Origin: Candidatus Zixiibacteriota bacterium
Lineage (GTDB): Bacteria > Zixibacteria > MSB-5A5 > GN15 > FEB-12
Direction of reading: 5' to 3'
NCBI GenBank assembly: GCA_034003725.1
Contig: JAVEYB010000016.1
Span: 1 to 55,022, forward strand
DNA: 55,022 bases
A program made the translations under genes and the position numbers. Below the pieces are notes generated by a model that saw nothing but the letters and a program-made list of their open reading frames with translations, did not search any database and was not told the DNA's origin. Of the stretch, positions 23,513-32,540 are shown one piece after another (position 1 is the stretch's first letter; every line of letters begins with the position of its first letter).

Positions 23513-24796
23513 TCAAGCCTGTTTGGTCTGCTTGATGAGCCACTCCGTGCTGACGGACTTCGGCCGAGTAATCGGCGTACCCAGTGCGCGGTTGAGGATC
23601 TGCTGCGACAGCATACCCATAGCACGCGACACCGAGAAGAGCACCGTGTAGTACTCGAATTCCTTCAAACCGTAGTTGTACAGGATAGCGCCGGAGCCGG
23701 CGTCGACATTCGGCCACGGATCCTTGATCTTTTGGACCTGTTGGAGGACCTTCGGTACCACGTCGAACACCATGGCCACCGTCTGGAAGACCGGATCCTT
23801 CTTGAGATACTTCTTGCCGAACTCGAGGAAGGCAGTGAACCGCGGATCGGTCACGCGCAGCACCGCGTGTCCATAACCCGGCACGACCTTGCCGCTCTTG
23901 AGCGTTTCCCACGCATACTCTTCGAGCTGTTTCTCGGTCGGAGCGCCGCCGAACTTCTCCATCGTCTCCAGGACCCACTTGAGGCATTCCTGGTTGGCCA
24001 GCCCGTGCAGAGGTCCCGCGAGGCCGTTCAGTCCGGCAGAGACGGCATAGAACGGATCGGAAAGTGCCGAAGCAACAGTGTGGCATGAGAACGCGGAGAC
24101 GTTGCCGCCCTCGTGGTCGCAGTGCAGAGTAAGGTAGAGGCGCATCATGATCGCTGTTTCGCCCTTGCGAGGCGGCAGCCCGAGCATCTTGGCGTAGTCC
24201 GCGGCCCAGTCGAGCTTTTTCGACGGCTCGATCAGGTCACCCTTCTTGTAGCGAATTCGATAGACGCCGGCCGCGATTGTGTGAATCGTACCCAGCAGGC
24301 GCATGGAGTCTTCCAGCACCGGCTCCCAATAATCCATCTTGTTGATGCCCTCGGCGTAGCGCTTGCGGTACTGCGACTCATTCTCCATCGTGAGAATCGC
24401 GGCATCCAGCATCGCCATGGGGTGCGAGGTCTTCGGCATCGCCTTCAATACTTTCCAGACGTAGCCCGGGACTTCACCGTAGTCTTTCAATTCCTTCTGA
24501 AAGCCCTTCAACTCGTCGGCTGTCGGAAGTTCGCCGAGCAGGAGCAGCCAGAAGATTTCTTCAGGAAGGCGATCTTTGAGTTTCATGATCGGTGTGCCGC
24601 GGATGATCAGGCCCTGATCGGGCTCAACGACCGACGTATCACACACCATGCTTTTGACACCGCGCATTCCGCCAATTGCCTGCGAAACGGTGACCTGCGA
24701 AATCACTTTGTCACCGGCATCCTTGACGAGTTTAGCGCGCTCTTCTCTGAGCTGGGGAATCTGGGCGGCCAGTTTTTCCTTCAGTGTTTTGGCCAT
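23513..24796 (-). CDS. gltA: Citrate synthase
   Basis: The protein has 427 residues and is closest in length and sequence pattern to eukaryotic-type citrate synthases. It condenses acetyl-CoA and oxaloacetate. The catalytic His pair is in GPLHGLANQECLKW and VPGYGHAVLR, and the catalytic Asp is in PNVDAGSGAILYNYG. The start MAKTLKEKLA at 24796 is chosen because AAGGAG lies six bases before it; an in-frame ATG at 24829 overlaps the putative -10 box. A CRP-like palindrome lies 50 bases upstream. It may be transcribed apart from the glcD-like gene upstream. Confidence 0.93.
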   Translation of the reverse strand: MAKTLKEKLAAQIPQLREERAKLVKDAGDKVISQVTVSQAIGGMRGVKSMVCDTSVVEPDQGLIIRGTPIMKLKDRLPEEIFWLLLLGELPTADELKGFQKELKDYGEVPGYVWKVLKAMPKTSHPMAMLDAAILTMENESQYRKRYAEGINKMDYWEPVLEDSMRLLGTIHTIAAGVYRIRYKKGDLIEPSKKLDWAADYAKMLGLPPRKGETAIMMRLYLTLHCDHEGGNVSAFSCHTVASALSDPFYAVSAGLNGLAGPLHGLANQECLKWVLETMEKFGGAPTEKQLEEYAWETLKSGKVVPGYGHAVLRVTDPRFTAFLEFGKKYLKKDPVFQTVAMVFDVVPKVLQQVQKIKDPWPNVDAGSGAILYNYGLKEFEYYTVLFSVSRAMGMLSQQILNRALGTPITRPKSVSTEWLIKQTKQA

Positions 24797-24828
24797 GGCG
24801 AACTCCTTCAGGTTTTGCAACGTGGACA

Positions 24829-24862
24829 ACTATACCCAGTTGTCGATGTGAACATTTTCACA
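24829..24862 (-). promoter_or_regulatory. Citrate synthase promoter with a CRP/FNR-type box
   Basis: A perfect TGTGA-N6-TCACA palindrome lies at 24847-24862, matching the CRP half-site consensus. A -10-like TATAGT lies at 24834-24829 on the minus strand. The box centre would be near -33 relative to a start at about 24822. It therefore overlaps the -35 region and could either activate or repress. No CRP/FNR gene lies in the window. Confidence 0.6.
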
Positions 24863-24924
24863 TTTGGCGCTAATGATATCGCCCCCGCCACACCTTGTCA
24901 AGAACTTCCGAGACCGAAGATAAC

Positions 24925-26301
24925 TTACACGATTGCAGGAGGAAAGAGCTTGTCGGGATTTAACAGACCGGACGGGTCCAGTACTTCTTTTATGGCCCGC
25001 ATTACCCCTAATGTCGGGGCGTCAAATTCAAGACGAATAAAGTCTCGTTTTGCCAGGCCAACGCCGTGTTCGCCCGTGATCGTGCCGCCAAACTCCAGGG
25101 TTTTTCGCATCAGCAGAGTTATTTCCTGCTCAATGAGCCTTCGGTCATTTTCCGATCCGTCGCTAGATGCGTAGTACACATGCAGATTGCCGTCTCCGGC
25201 GTGCCCGAACGAGTTTATGATCAGGGGTGATGCGGAATTTCGCTCGGCCACAAATTCGACGAGATCGGGGAACCGGGAGTTTGGAACTACAACGTCCTCA
25301 GACACGGCGTAAGCAGCCATCGCCTTTATAGCTTTGGACACATTTCGACGAACCGCCCACAACGACTCAGCACGCGCAGGGTCCGGTTCAGTTCGAATCA
25401 ACGCTGCTTTATTCTGTCGGCACATGGTGCCGATAGCATCGAGTTGTGCGACAGCATCCTCGCCGGAAGTTTCCAGCAGCAGGATGGCGCCCGCCTGGTC
25501 GAGGCCGGCGGTCTTTTCGTATCGATTGGACGCTTCCGCAGCCGCGCCATCGATAAACTCCATCACCGTGGGTACGATACCAGCCGTCGTAATATCGGTA
25601 ACCGTTTGTGCGGCATTGCGCATATGGGGAAACGCAGCGAGGATCGTAATCCCGCGCGGTGGAATTGGGATCAGTCGAACGGCGATACGCGTTAAGATTG
25701 CCAGCGTGCCCTCTGAAGCAATCAGGACGTCACCTATGCTGAGCCCGCGGTTGTCGTTGAATACGCCGGTTTTTAGCAACTCGCTCTCGGCGGTAACGGC
25801 TTCGAGCCCGATTACATAGTCCTTAGTGACACCAAATCGTTTACACCGGAGCCCTCCGGCCCCTTCGGCGACATTCCCTCCCAGCGTACACTCAGCGAGA
25901 CTTGCCGGGTCCGGTGGATAGAATAGCCCATATCGCGCCGCATCGTCCTGCAGTTGTTTCGTGATAACACCCGGTTCGCAGATAGCCCTCCGGGCGGGCG
26001 CGTCTATCCGGACCGAGGTCATGCGCTCGGTGGAAATCACCAGGCCCCCGGCAGCTGCCACGCATCCGCCGGAAAGTCCCGTACCGGCGCCACGCATCGT
26101 AACAGCAATCCCCCGCCGGCGGCAGAATCTGACGGCCGCACAAATGTCCTCGACTTGATTAGCTATCAGGATTCCGGCCGGTACGGCCCGGTGCGTCGTG
26201 GCATCGTGGAAGTAGCTCTCATACCCGGTCGGATCGGAAATCAGGGAATCCGGATCAGAGAGTTGGGACCGAAGGGACGATAGCATATCGGCGGGCTCCA
26301 C
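24925..26301 (-). CDS. FAD-linked oxidase of the glycolate/D-lactate dehydrogenase (GlcD) type
   Basis: The protein has 458 residues. The FAD-binding PCMH domain is in the N-terminal half, with VTMRGAGTGLSGGCVAAAGG holding the pyrophosphate-binding loop, and SLAECTLGGNVAEGAGGLRC. The FAD-oxidase C-terminal domain ends with GHAGDGNLHVYYA and TITGEHGVGLAKRDFIRL, the typical catalytic segment. It oxidises a 2-hydroxy acid such as D-lactate or glycolate; the substrate cannot be told from sequence. It is the last gene of the minus-strand cluster pta-aminotransferase-pckA-fmdB-glcD. Confidence 0.92.
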   Translation of the reverse strand: MEPADMLSSLRSQLSDPDSLISDPTGYESYFHDATTHRAVPAGILIANQVEDICAAVRFCRRRGIAVTMRGAGTGLSGGCVAAAGGLVISTERMTSVRIDAPARRAICEPGVITKQLQDDAARYGLFYPPDPASLAECTLGGNVAEGAGGLRCKRFGVTKDYVIGLEAVTAESELLKTGVFNDNRGLSIGDVLIASEGTLAILTRIAVRLIPIPPRGITILAAFPHMRNAAQTVTDITTAGIVPTVMEFIDGAAAEASNRYEKTAGLDQAGAILLLETSGEDAVAQLDAIGTMCRQNKAALIRTEPDPARAESLWAVRRNVSKAIKAMAAYAVSEDVVVPNSRFPDLVEFVAERNSASPLIINSFGHAGDGNLHVYYASSDGSENDRRLIEQEITLLMRKTLEFGGTITGEHGVGLAKRDFIRLEFDAPTLGVMRAIKEVLDPSGLLNPDKLFPPAIV

Positions 26302-26317
26302 TCACCAGTCGATCCGA

Positions 26318-26599
26318 TTACTCCTTCGAGCCGGATGAGGTGGACTTGGAATCTTTTGAGGTCGAAGGGCTGCCGCTCGACGACGACGTCTCCTTGGATG
26401 CTTCCTTTTTGTAGCTGTCCTTGCGGTAGTCGGTGATATAGAAGCCGGAGCCCTTGAAAATCAGTCCCGCGCCGCCCGATATTATTCGGTGTGTTTCACC
26501 CCCGCACTTGGGGCAGACATCGATCGGCTCTTCTGTTATTGCCTGGAATTCCTCGAATTCATGGCCGCAAGCCTTGCAGCGATACGGATAGGTGGGCAT
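26318..26599 (-). CDS. FmdB-type zinc-ribbon protein
   Basis: The protein has 93 residues. The start is at MPTYPYRCKACGHEFEEFQA, with GAGGAG directly upstream; longer versions have no supporting site. The zinc ribbon has CKAC and CPKC pairs. A short conserved segment (GLIFKGSGFYITDY) follows, and then a low-complexity tail of Ser, Lys and Thr. FmdB-like small proteins are widespread and of unclear role, with regulation of formamidase proposed for the founding member. It lies 72 bases after pckA and 17 bases before the glcD-like gene. Confidence 0.9.
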   Translation of the reverse strand: MPTYPYRCKACGHEFEEFQAITEEPIDVCPKCGGETHRIISGGAGLIFKGSGFYITDYRKDSYKKEASKETSSSSGSPSTSKDSKSTSSGSKE

Positions 26600-26671
26600 C
26601 GGTCTCCTCGTTGTCGCTACGCTGATTCCGGAGCGGACGACGGCATCGCTGCCGACGTCCGCCCCTTTCAC

Positions 26672-28342
26672 TTACTTTTTGCCGGCCTGCAGGAACTGAC
26701 GCTTCACCGGTCCGGCGGCAGCCACCTCGGGCGGCGTACCAGCGGCGAACTTCTTGAAATTCTCGATGAAGAGCGCCGCCAACTGCAGGTATTTGTCCTG
26801 AAACGCCTGCGGGTCTTCCCAGGTTTCTATTGGACGAAGCACCTTGTCCGGAACCCCTTCGCACCGGCCGGGGACGTGAAATCCGAACACCGGATCGGTC
26901 CAGTACTCGACATCGAGCAGTTTCCCGTCGAGAGCGGCATTCAGCAACGTGCGAGTGTGGTGGATCGACATGCGCTTGCCGATTCCATACGGCCCGCCGG
27001 TCCAGCCGGTATTGACCAGCCAGCAGTTGACGTTGTGCTTCTCGATTTTGTTTTTGAGCATCTCCGCATAAAAAGCAGGGTGATGGACCATAAACGGGGC
27101 GCCAAAACAGGCCGAGAAAGTAATCTCCGGCTCCTTACCGAGATCGATTTCGGTGCCGCTCACCTTGGATGTATACCCGGAAATAAAGTGGTACATCGCC
27201 TGATGAGGAGTCAGTCGGGCAATCGGGGGCATGACGCCGGACGCGTCACAGGTCAACAGGATGATGTTTTTCGGGTGACCCGCGACACCTTCCGGAATGG
27301 CGTTGTCTATGAAATCGAGCGGATAGGCCGCGCGCGTATTTTCGGTCATTTCGTCGTCATCGAGATCCAGCAGCCGTGTGACCGGGTCAAACACCACATT
27401 TTCCAACACGGTGCCGAACCGCCGGGTGCAGGCGTAGATTTGCGGTTCGGCGGTGGGGGAGAGGTTGATCACCTTGGCGTAACAGCCGCCTTCAAAGTTG
27501 AAAACTCCCTCGTCGGACCAGCCGTGCTCGTCGTCGCCGATCAGCCCCCGGTTGGGGTCGGCCGACAGCGTCGTCTTGCCCGTGCCGGACAATCCGAAGA
27601 AGATAGCCGTATCCCCCTGCTTGCCGACGTTGGCCGAGCAATGCATGCTAAGCACCCCGTCCAGCGGGAGGAGGTAGTTGAGAACCGTAAACACGGCCTT
27701 TTTGATTTCGCCGCCGTACCCGGAACCGCCGATCAGGCACACTTTCTGGTCGAAATTGAGCAGTATAAACGTCGGTGTCAACGTGCCGTCGATCTCCGGC
27801 AACCCCCGGAACTGCGGCAGCGAGATAACGGTGAAATCCGGCACAAAGGTGCGCATTTCATCGTTTGTCTGTGGCTCGATAAACATGTTGCGGACGAACA
27901 ACGCGTGCCATGCGAATTCGGTGATGACCCTGACCGGCAGGCGGTAGTTGGCATCCTGCCCGGCGTAGCAGTCCGTGACAAACAGGTCGCGGCCCTGCAG
28001 GTATCCCTGCATGCGCTGGTAGACGGCGTTGAACTTGTCGATACTGAACGGCCGGTTGTATTCGCCCCACCAGACGCGGTTTTCGGTCGTTGATTCCTTG
28101 ACGATCGCCTTGTCGTTGGCGGCACGGGCGGTCCAGTCTCCCGTGTTGACGGACAGCGGGCCGCCTTTCGTCATCCGGCCCTCGCGGCGGAAGATCGCTT
28201 CCTCGTAGAGCGCCTCGGTCGGAAGATTCCAGTACACGCGGTGGAGGTTGCGGAACCCGTAGTTGCTCAGGCTGAATTCGCTCTTGGTCGATTTGGCCTC
28301 GTCCTGAGCGGGGGTTTTGATATCGAGGATGTAATGGCTCAC
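26672..28342 (-). CDS. pckA: Phosphoenolpyruvate carboxykinase (ATP)
   Basis: The protein has 556 residues, typical for the ATP-dependent enzyme. It converts oxaloacetate and ATP to PEP and CO2 in gluconeogenesis. The P-loop FFGLSGTGKTTLS is at about 248-260. The metal-binding LIGDDEHGW is at about 267-275, the substrate segment GSGYGGEIKKAVF is at about 206, and NTGWTGGPYG lies further on. Its start overlaps the stop of the aminotransferase gene by four bases, so it is translationally coupled. Confidence 0.96.
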   Translation of the reverse strand: MSHYILDIKTPAQDEAKSTKSEFSLSNYGFRNLHRVYWNLPTEALYEEAIFRREGRMTKGGPLSVNTGDWTARAANDKAIVKESTTENRVWWGEYNRPFSIDKFNAVYQRMQGYLQGRDLFVTDCYAGQDANYRLPVRVITEFAWHALFVRNMFIEPQTNDEMRTFVPDFTVISLPQFRGLPEIDGTLTPTFILLNFDQKVCLIGGSGYGGEIKKAVFTVLNYLLPLDGVLSMHCSANVGKQGDTAIFFGLSGTGKTTLSADPNRGLIGDDEHGWSDEGVFNFEGGCYAKVINLSPTAEPQIYACTRRFGTVLENVVFDPVTRLLDLDDDEMTENTRAAYPLDFIDNAIPEGVAGHPKNIILLTCDASGVMPPIARLTPHQAMYHFISGYTSKVSGTEIDLGKEPEITFSACFGAPFMVHHPAFYAEMLKNKIEKHNVNCWLVNTGWTGGPYGIGKRMSIHHTRTLLNAALDGKLLDVEYWTDPVFGFHVPGRCEGVPDKVLRPIETWEDPQAFQDKYLQLAALFIENFKKFAAGTPPEVAAAGPVKRQFLQAGKK

Positions 28343-29568
28343 TTCCAGTCCCTCCTCATCTTCCGGTCGCCGATGTAGATTTCATTCGGGGAGTCCGGAT
28401 CAAGCGCCCATTTGATTCGTGCGATACCTTCGCGGATCTCTTTAACGGTGCCGCAGTAACTCAGCCGCAGATGACCCTCGAGGCCGAATTCCTTGCCCGG
28501 TACCGTCACCACAAGCGCCTTCTTCAACAGAAATTCACTCAGTTCGTTGGAATTCTTGCTGTAAGCGCTGAAGTCAGGCAGACAGTAAAATGTGCCGTCG
28601 GGAGGAATGCACCGGACCCCGGTGAACGAGTTCAGCTCGTTCATCATGACCTTGCAGTTGTTTTCGAGAAACACGCGCAGGTTGTCGACAGAACTTTGCA
28701 CACCCGTCAGCGCCCCGGCCGCGGCCGCCTGGAGAATGACGGATGGGCAGGACGTGTTCTGAGCGGCGACGTTTACCATCGCGGCGGTTACTTTGCGGTT
28801 GGCGACCACCCAGCCGATACGAAAGCCGGTCATCGCATAGGCCTTTGACACCCCGTTGATCACAACCAGCTTCGACGAGTCGTGATCCGCCTTGGCGTAG
28901 TCATAGCACGACACCCATTTCTTGCCGTGAAACACGAGCTTATGGTATATGTCGTCCATGACCAGGTAGATGCCTTTCTTTTCGCAGTATTCCACCATCT
29001 GGCCGATGAAATCCCCGCTGTAGACGGCGCCCGACGGATTGTTCGGGCTATTGATCACGATCGCCTTGGTGTAGGAACTGACGCACTGCTCGATATCCTC
29101 GAACCGTGGATGAAATCTGCCGTCCTCGGCTTTCACAATCACCGGAACACCGTACACCATCCGCACGATCTCAGGATAGCTGACCCAATATGGCGCCGGG
29201 ATGATGACCTCGTCCTGGGGATTGATGATAGTCATCATGAGATTGTAGAACGCCTGTTTGGCGCCGGCGGCGGCGATGACGTTTTCGGGACCGACGATAT
29301 GATTGTAGTTTTCTTCCGTATACCGGATAATCGCCTTGATGAGGGCAGGGATCCCCTCGGTCGGCGTGTATCGCACCTCACCGGTATTCAGCGAAGCTGT
29401 GCAACTCAGGATTGCATCAAGCGGCACTTTGCTTTTTGGTTCTCCCGCCCCGAGATGAATCACCGGCTCGCCCTTCTCCCGCAGCAGGCGGGCTTGCTCG
29501 TTGAGCTTCAGGGTCGGTGACTCGTGGATTTCTCTGGCAAGTTGACTGATACTCATAGTGTGCATCAT
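28339..29568 (-). CDS. Class I aminotransferase (aspartate aminotransferase type)
   Basis: The protein has 409 residues and is a fold-type I PLP enzyme. The PLP lysine is at about 242 in NGVSKAYAMTGFRIGW. The cofactor-contact NSPNNPSG is at about 173, and YTPTEGIPAL is the N-terminal active-site segment. This subgroup mostly makes aspartate from oxaloacetate, which would fit its place beside pckA and citrate synthase, but related enzymes accept other amino acids. The ATG overlaps the stop of pta by four bases (ATGA). A second in-frame ATG 12 bases later lacks its own site. Confidence 0.9.
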   Translation of the reverse strand: MMHTMSISQLAREIHESPTLKLNEQARLLREKGEPVIHLGAGEPKSKVPLDAILSCTASLNTGEVRYTPTEGIPALIKAIIRYTEENYNHIVGPENVIAAAGAKQAFYNLMMTIINPQDEVIIPAPYWVSYPEIVRMVYGVPVIVKAEDGRFHPRFEDIEQCVSSYTKAIVINSPNNPSGAVYSGDFIGQMVEYCEKKGIYLVMDDIYHKLVFHGKKWVSCYDYAKADHDSSKLVVINGVSKAYAMTGFRIGWVVANRKVTAAMVNVAAQNTSCPSVILQAAAAGALTGVQSSVDNLRVFLENNCKVMMNELNSFTGVRCIPPDGTFYCLPDFSAYSKNSNELSEFLLKKALVVTVPGKEFGLEGHLRLSYCGTVKEIREGIARIKWALDPDSPNEIYIGDRKMRRDWK

Positions 29569-30557
29569 CCTCTCAGCAGCATCGCTATCGCGGATACATC
29601 AACTATATCATCCACCGAACATCCTCTCGACAAATCGTTGGCCGGTTGTGCCAGCCCCTGGATGATCGGTCCGGTTGCGGTCGCCCCGGCCATTCGCTGG
29701 ACCAGCTTGTAGCCGATATTGCCGGCGTCGAGATCCGGGAAAATAAGTACGTTCGCCTTTCCGGCGATGTCAGAGCCCGGCGCTTTTTTCGATCCAACCG
29801 ACGGGATTACCGCCGCATCCACCTGCATCTCGCCGTCGACCTTCAAGCCGGGATGGTCGCGTTTGAGGATGTCGATCGCTGCAAGCACCTTGTCCACGTC
29901 TTCGTGTTTGGCCGATCCTTTGGTCGAAAAAGACAACATCGCAACCCGGGGTTCCTCTCCGACAAGTCTCTCCATGGTTTCGGCGGTGGAGACGGCGATA
30001 GACGCCAGTTGTTCCGCGGTCGGGTTCGGAACCACAGCGCAGTCGCCGAACACGAACACCTTGTCGGTGACCTCGCCGAATCGTGGCAGTGTCATGATAA
30101 ACGAGGAAGAAACCGTGTTGATACCCTTGGCCAGCCCGATGCAGTGCAGAGCCGCGCGCAGCACGTCACCGGTAGTATTCACCGCTCCCGATACGGACGC
30201 ATCGGCCTTCTCCATGTGCACCATCATGGCGCCGTAGTACAGCGTGCTCGACATGAGTTTACGGGCCGACGGCTCATCGAGGCCCTTCTTTTTGCGGAGC
30301 TCCATCAACTCATGGACGAACTCGCCATAGTCCGGCGCATCGACTGGATTGACAATATCGATGCCGCCCAAATCAACGCCGTTCTCCCGGGCGACCTTGC
30401 CAATCTCTTTGGGGTCGCCGAGCACGGTCACGGCGCCGATTCCTTCATCGATGATCTTCTTCGCAGCCAGTACGGTGCGCTTTTCAACGCCTTCCGGCAG
30501 CACGACTCTTCTCTTCTTCGGCTTGACCTTTGCCTTGATTTTCTCTACCGCGTTCAT
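29565..30557 (-). CDS. pta: Phosphate acetyltransferase (PTA/PTB family)
   Basis: The protein has 330 residues, the length of the short, single-domain phosphotransacetylase. It interconverts acetyl-CoA plus phosphate with acetyl phosphate plus CoA. Typical segments are RRVVLPEGVEKRTVLAA at the N-terminus, MMVHMEKADASVSGAVNTTG and the substrate-binding FPDLDAGNIGYKLVQRMAG near the C-terminus. Phosphate butyryltransferase is the alternative. No acetate kinase gene is adjacent. The gene starts 37 bases after prfB, with a CTCAATTGAG palindrome in between, and is coupled to the aminotransferase gene. Confidence 0.93.
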   Translation of the reverse strand: MNAVEKIKAKVKPKKRRVVLPEGVEKRTVLAAKKIIDEGIGAVTVLGDPKEIGKVARENGVDLGGIDIVNPVDAPDYGEFVHELMELRKKKGLDEPSARKLMSSTLYYGAMMVHMEKADASVSGAVNTTGDVLRAALHCIGLAKGINTVSSSFIMTLPRFGEVTDKVFVFGDCAVVPNPTAEQLASIAVSTAETMERLVGEEPRVAMLSFSTKGSAKHEDVDKVLAAIDILKRDHPGLKVDGEMQVDAAVIPSVGSKKAPGSDIAGKANVLIFPDLDAGNIGYKLVQRMAGATATGPIIQGLAQPANDLSRGCSVDDIVDVSAIAMLLRG

Positions 30558-30594
30558 GTTCTACTCCCAACAAACAATCTCAATTGAGTTAATT

Positions 30595-31711
30595 TCAGTC
30601 CTGTGCAACCACCTGGTCCTTCAGGTCCGGATCAGAGAGGTATGCCTGAATGAAGTCGTCGATATCACCATCCATAACCGTCTGGACATTGGAGGTCTCG
30701 TGCCCCGTGCGATGGTCCTTGACGAGATTGTAGGGGTGAAATACGTACGATCGAATCTGTGATCCCCATTCGATCTTTTTTTTGGTCTTTTCGAACCTCT
30801 CCATCTTCTTGGCTTCCTCTTCGCGCTTCAGTTGGTACAACCGCGCTTTGAGCACCATCATCGCGGACTCACGGTTCTTGTGCTGGCTGCGCTCCGACTG
30901 GCACGTGACGACAATGCCGGTGGGGAAGTGGGTGATACGGATGGCCGAGGAAGTCTTGTTCACGTGCTGACCGCCGGCGCCCGATGAGCGATAGGTGTCC
31001 ACCCGGATATCATCGTCCTTGATCTCGACCTCCACCGCATCTTCAACGACCGGGTACACGTGCACTGAGACGAAGGATGTGTGGCGGCGGGAATTGGCGT
31101 CAAACGGCGAGATGCGAACCAGGCGGTGGACGCCGGATTCGGCTTTGAGATAGCCGTACGCGTAGTCGCCTTCGAATTTCAGCGTCGCCGACTTCAGCCC
31201 CGCTTCCTCACCGGGCTGGTAGTCGATCAGCTCGACAGCAATGCCACGACGTTCCGCCCAGCGGTTGTACATGCGAAAGAGCATGTCGGCCCAGTCCTGC
31301 GATTCGGTGCCGCCGGCTCCCGGATGGATGTTGATGATGGCGTTTCGGTGATCGTCGGGTCCAGACAGATGCGTCTGGAATTCGAGCGTGTCAACGCTGG
31401 CGATCAGATTATCGAGAGATTCGGACAGCTCGGCGGCCTCGGGAGAACCGTCTTCGACTATCTCTGCCAGTTCAGATAAGTCCTTGAGGTCGCACAGTAG
31501 AGCGTCAACCGCCTGCACCCAGCGTTTGTGTGCGTTGATTTCTTTGAGGATTCCCTGAGCAGCCTGATTGTCGTCCCAGAATCCCGGTTCAGTGGTAGTT
31601 TTTTCGAGTTCCGCTATGCGCTCGCGACGAGTGTCGAGGTCAAAGATACCTCGCTAGTTTGTCGAGTTTGTCTTTCAACTCCGGGATCTGGCTGTTTACA
31701 TCTGCGAGCAT
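30595..31711 (-). CDS. prfB: Peptide chain release factor 2 with programmed +1 frameshift
   Basis: The protein is encoded in two frames. A short first frame (ATG at 31711, with another in-frame ATG at 31720) ends at an internal TGA at 31642-31640. The context TAT-CTT-TGA-C is the classical RF2 shift site with a short AGG upstream. After slippage, decoding continues from GAC at 31641 to the stop at 30595, giving about 371 residues. The second part has the RF2-specific RISPFDANSRR (SPF tripeptide) and the catalytic SSGAGGQHVNK (GGQ). RF2 recognises UGA and UAA stop codons and regulates its own level through this shift. Confidence 0.95.
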
Positions 31712-31750
31712 AGCGTCCATTCCTCCGATACCGTCTCAACGCAAAGCGCA

Positions 31751-31779
31751 ATTATACGACTATTTTCCACAAGCGTCAA
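31751..31779 (-). promoter_or_regulatory. Consensus-like promoter for prfB
   Basis: On the minus strand, TTGACG (31779-31774), a 17-base spacer, and TATAAT (31756-31751). Transcription would start near 31744, just ahead of GGAGGA and the prfB start codons. Confidence 0.85.
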
Positions 31780-31858
31780 AAGATTTTTGGTTTCCGCCAA
31801 CGCCCGATCGCTGTCCGTAACCGCATAATGGGCAGGTTGTTAGGCTTGCACTAAATGG

Positions 31859-31886
31859 TTGACAGAGACAACGCTCATCCTATTTT
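31859..31886 (+). promoter_or_regulatory. Promoter for the MBL gene, placed for leaderless transcription
   Basis: TTGACA at 31859-31864, a 16-base spacer and TATTTT at 31881-31886. The expected start of RNA, about seven bases further on, coincides with the GTG start codon at 31893, leaving no room for a ribosome site. Confidence 0.55.
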
Positions 31887-31892
31887 GTTCAA

Positions 31893-32540
31893 GTGGCAAA
31901 ACACGTGACAACTCTCGAGGTCGGCGCGTTTCTGGTCAACTGCTACCTCTATGGGGACGATGTTACTCGCGACGTGGTGATCATCGACCCCGGCGACGAG
32001 GACGAACGGATCATTGACGCGGTAACCCGGAGGGAGCTTGTACCCAGAGCTATCCTGCTGACGCATGGCCACTTGGACCACATTGGCGCCGTGGCGGCCC
32101 TGAAGAACAAATACCGTATTCCGCTTCTGATTGGCCGAGGGGAAGAGGTTCTCCTGAGCAACCCGGTCGCCAATGGGTCCGCGGCGTTCGGTTCGCCGAT
32201 GACCGCGCCGGCGGCGGATCGCCTGCTGGCCGACGACGATCTTGTCGTCTTTGGCGCTATTGCTCTGCGAGTCCTGGCGACCCCCGGCCACTCGCCTGCC
32301 GGAATTTGTTATCTCGACGAAGTCAACGGCTGGCTTTTTTGCGGGGATACCTTGTTTAAGCAGTCGATCGGGCGAACCGATTTGTACGGGGCCTCGTTAG
32401 AGGAGTTGATGAATTCAATTCAATCACGTATTCTGTCACTCCCGGATTCGGTGACCTGTTTTCCGGGCCACGGGCCGCGGACGACCGTCGGAGCCGAGCG
32501 CGTCAACAATCCCTTTCTGACCGGAGAGTACTTTGTCTGA
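31893..32540 (+). CDS. Metallo-beta-lactamase fold hydrolase (glyoxalase II-like)
   Basis: The protein has 215 residues. The zinc-binding THGHLDH is at about residue 55. Later metal ligands are His in TPGHSPAG and Asp in FCGDTLFKQSIGRTDL, and the final His is in CFPGHGPRTT. The pattern fits the YcbL/glyoxalase II-like branch, which hydrolyses thioesters, though many members have unknown substrates. The start is GTG at 31893, and the promoter position suggests a leaderless mRNA. The next gene overlaps by eight bases. Confidence 0.92.
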   Translation: MAKHVTTLEVGAFLVNCYLYGDDVTRDVVIIDPGDEDERIIDAVTRRELVPRAILLTHGHLDHIGAVAALKNKYRIPLLIGRGEEVLLSNPVANGSAAFGSPMTAPAADRLLADDDLVVFGAIALRVLATPGHSPAGICYLDEVNGWLFCGDTLFKQSIGRTDLYGASLEELMNSIQSRILSLPDSVTCFPGHGPRTTVGAERVNNPFLTGEYFV

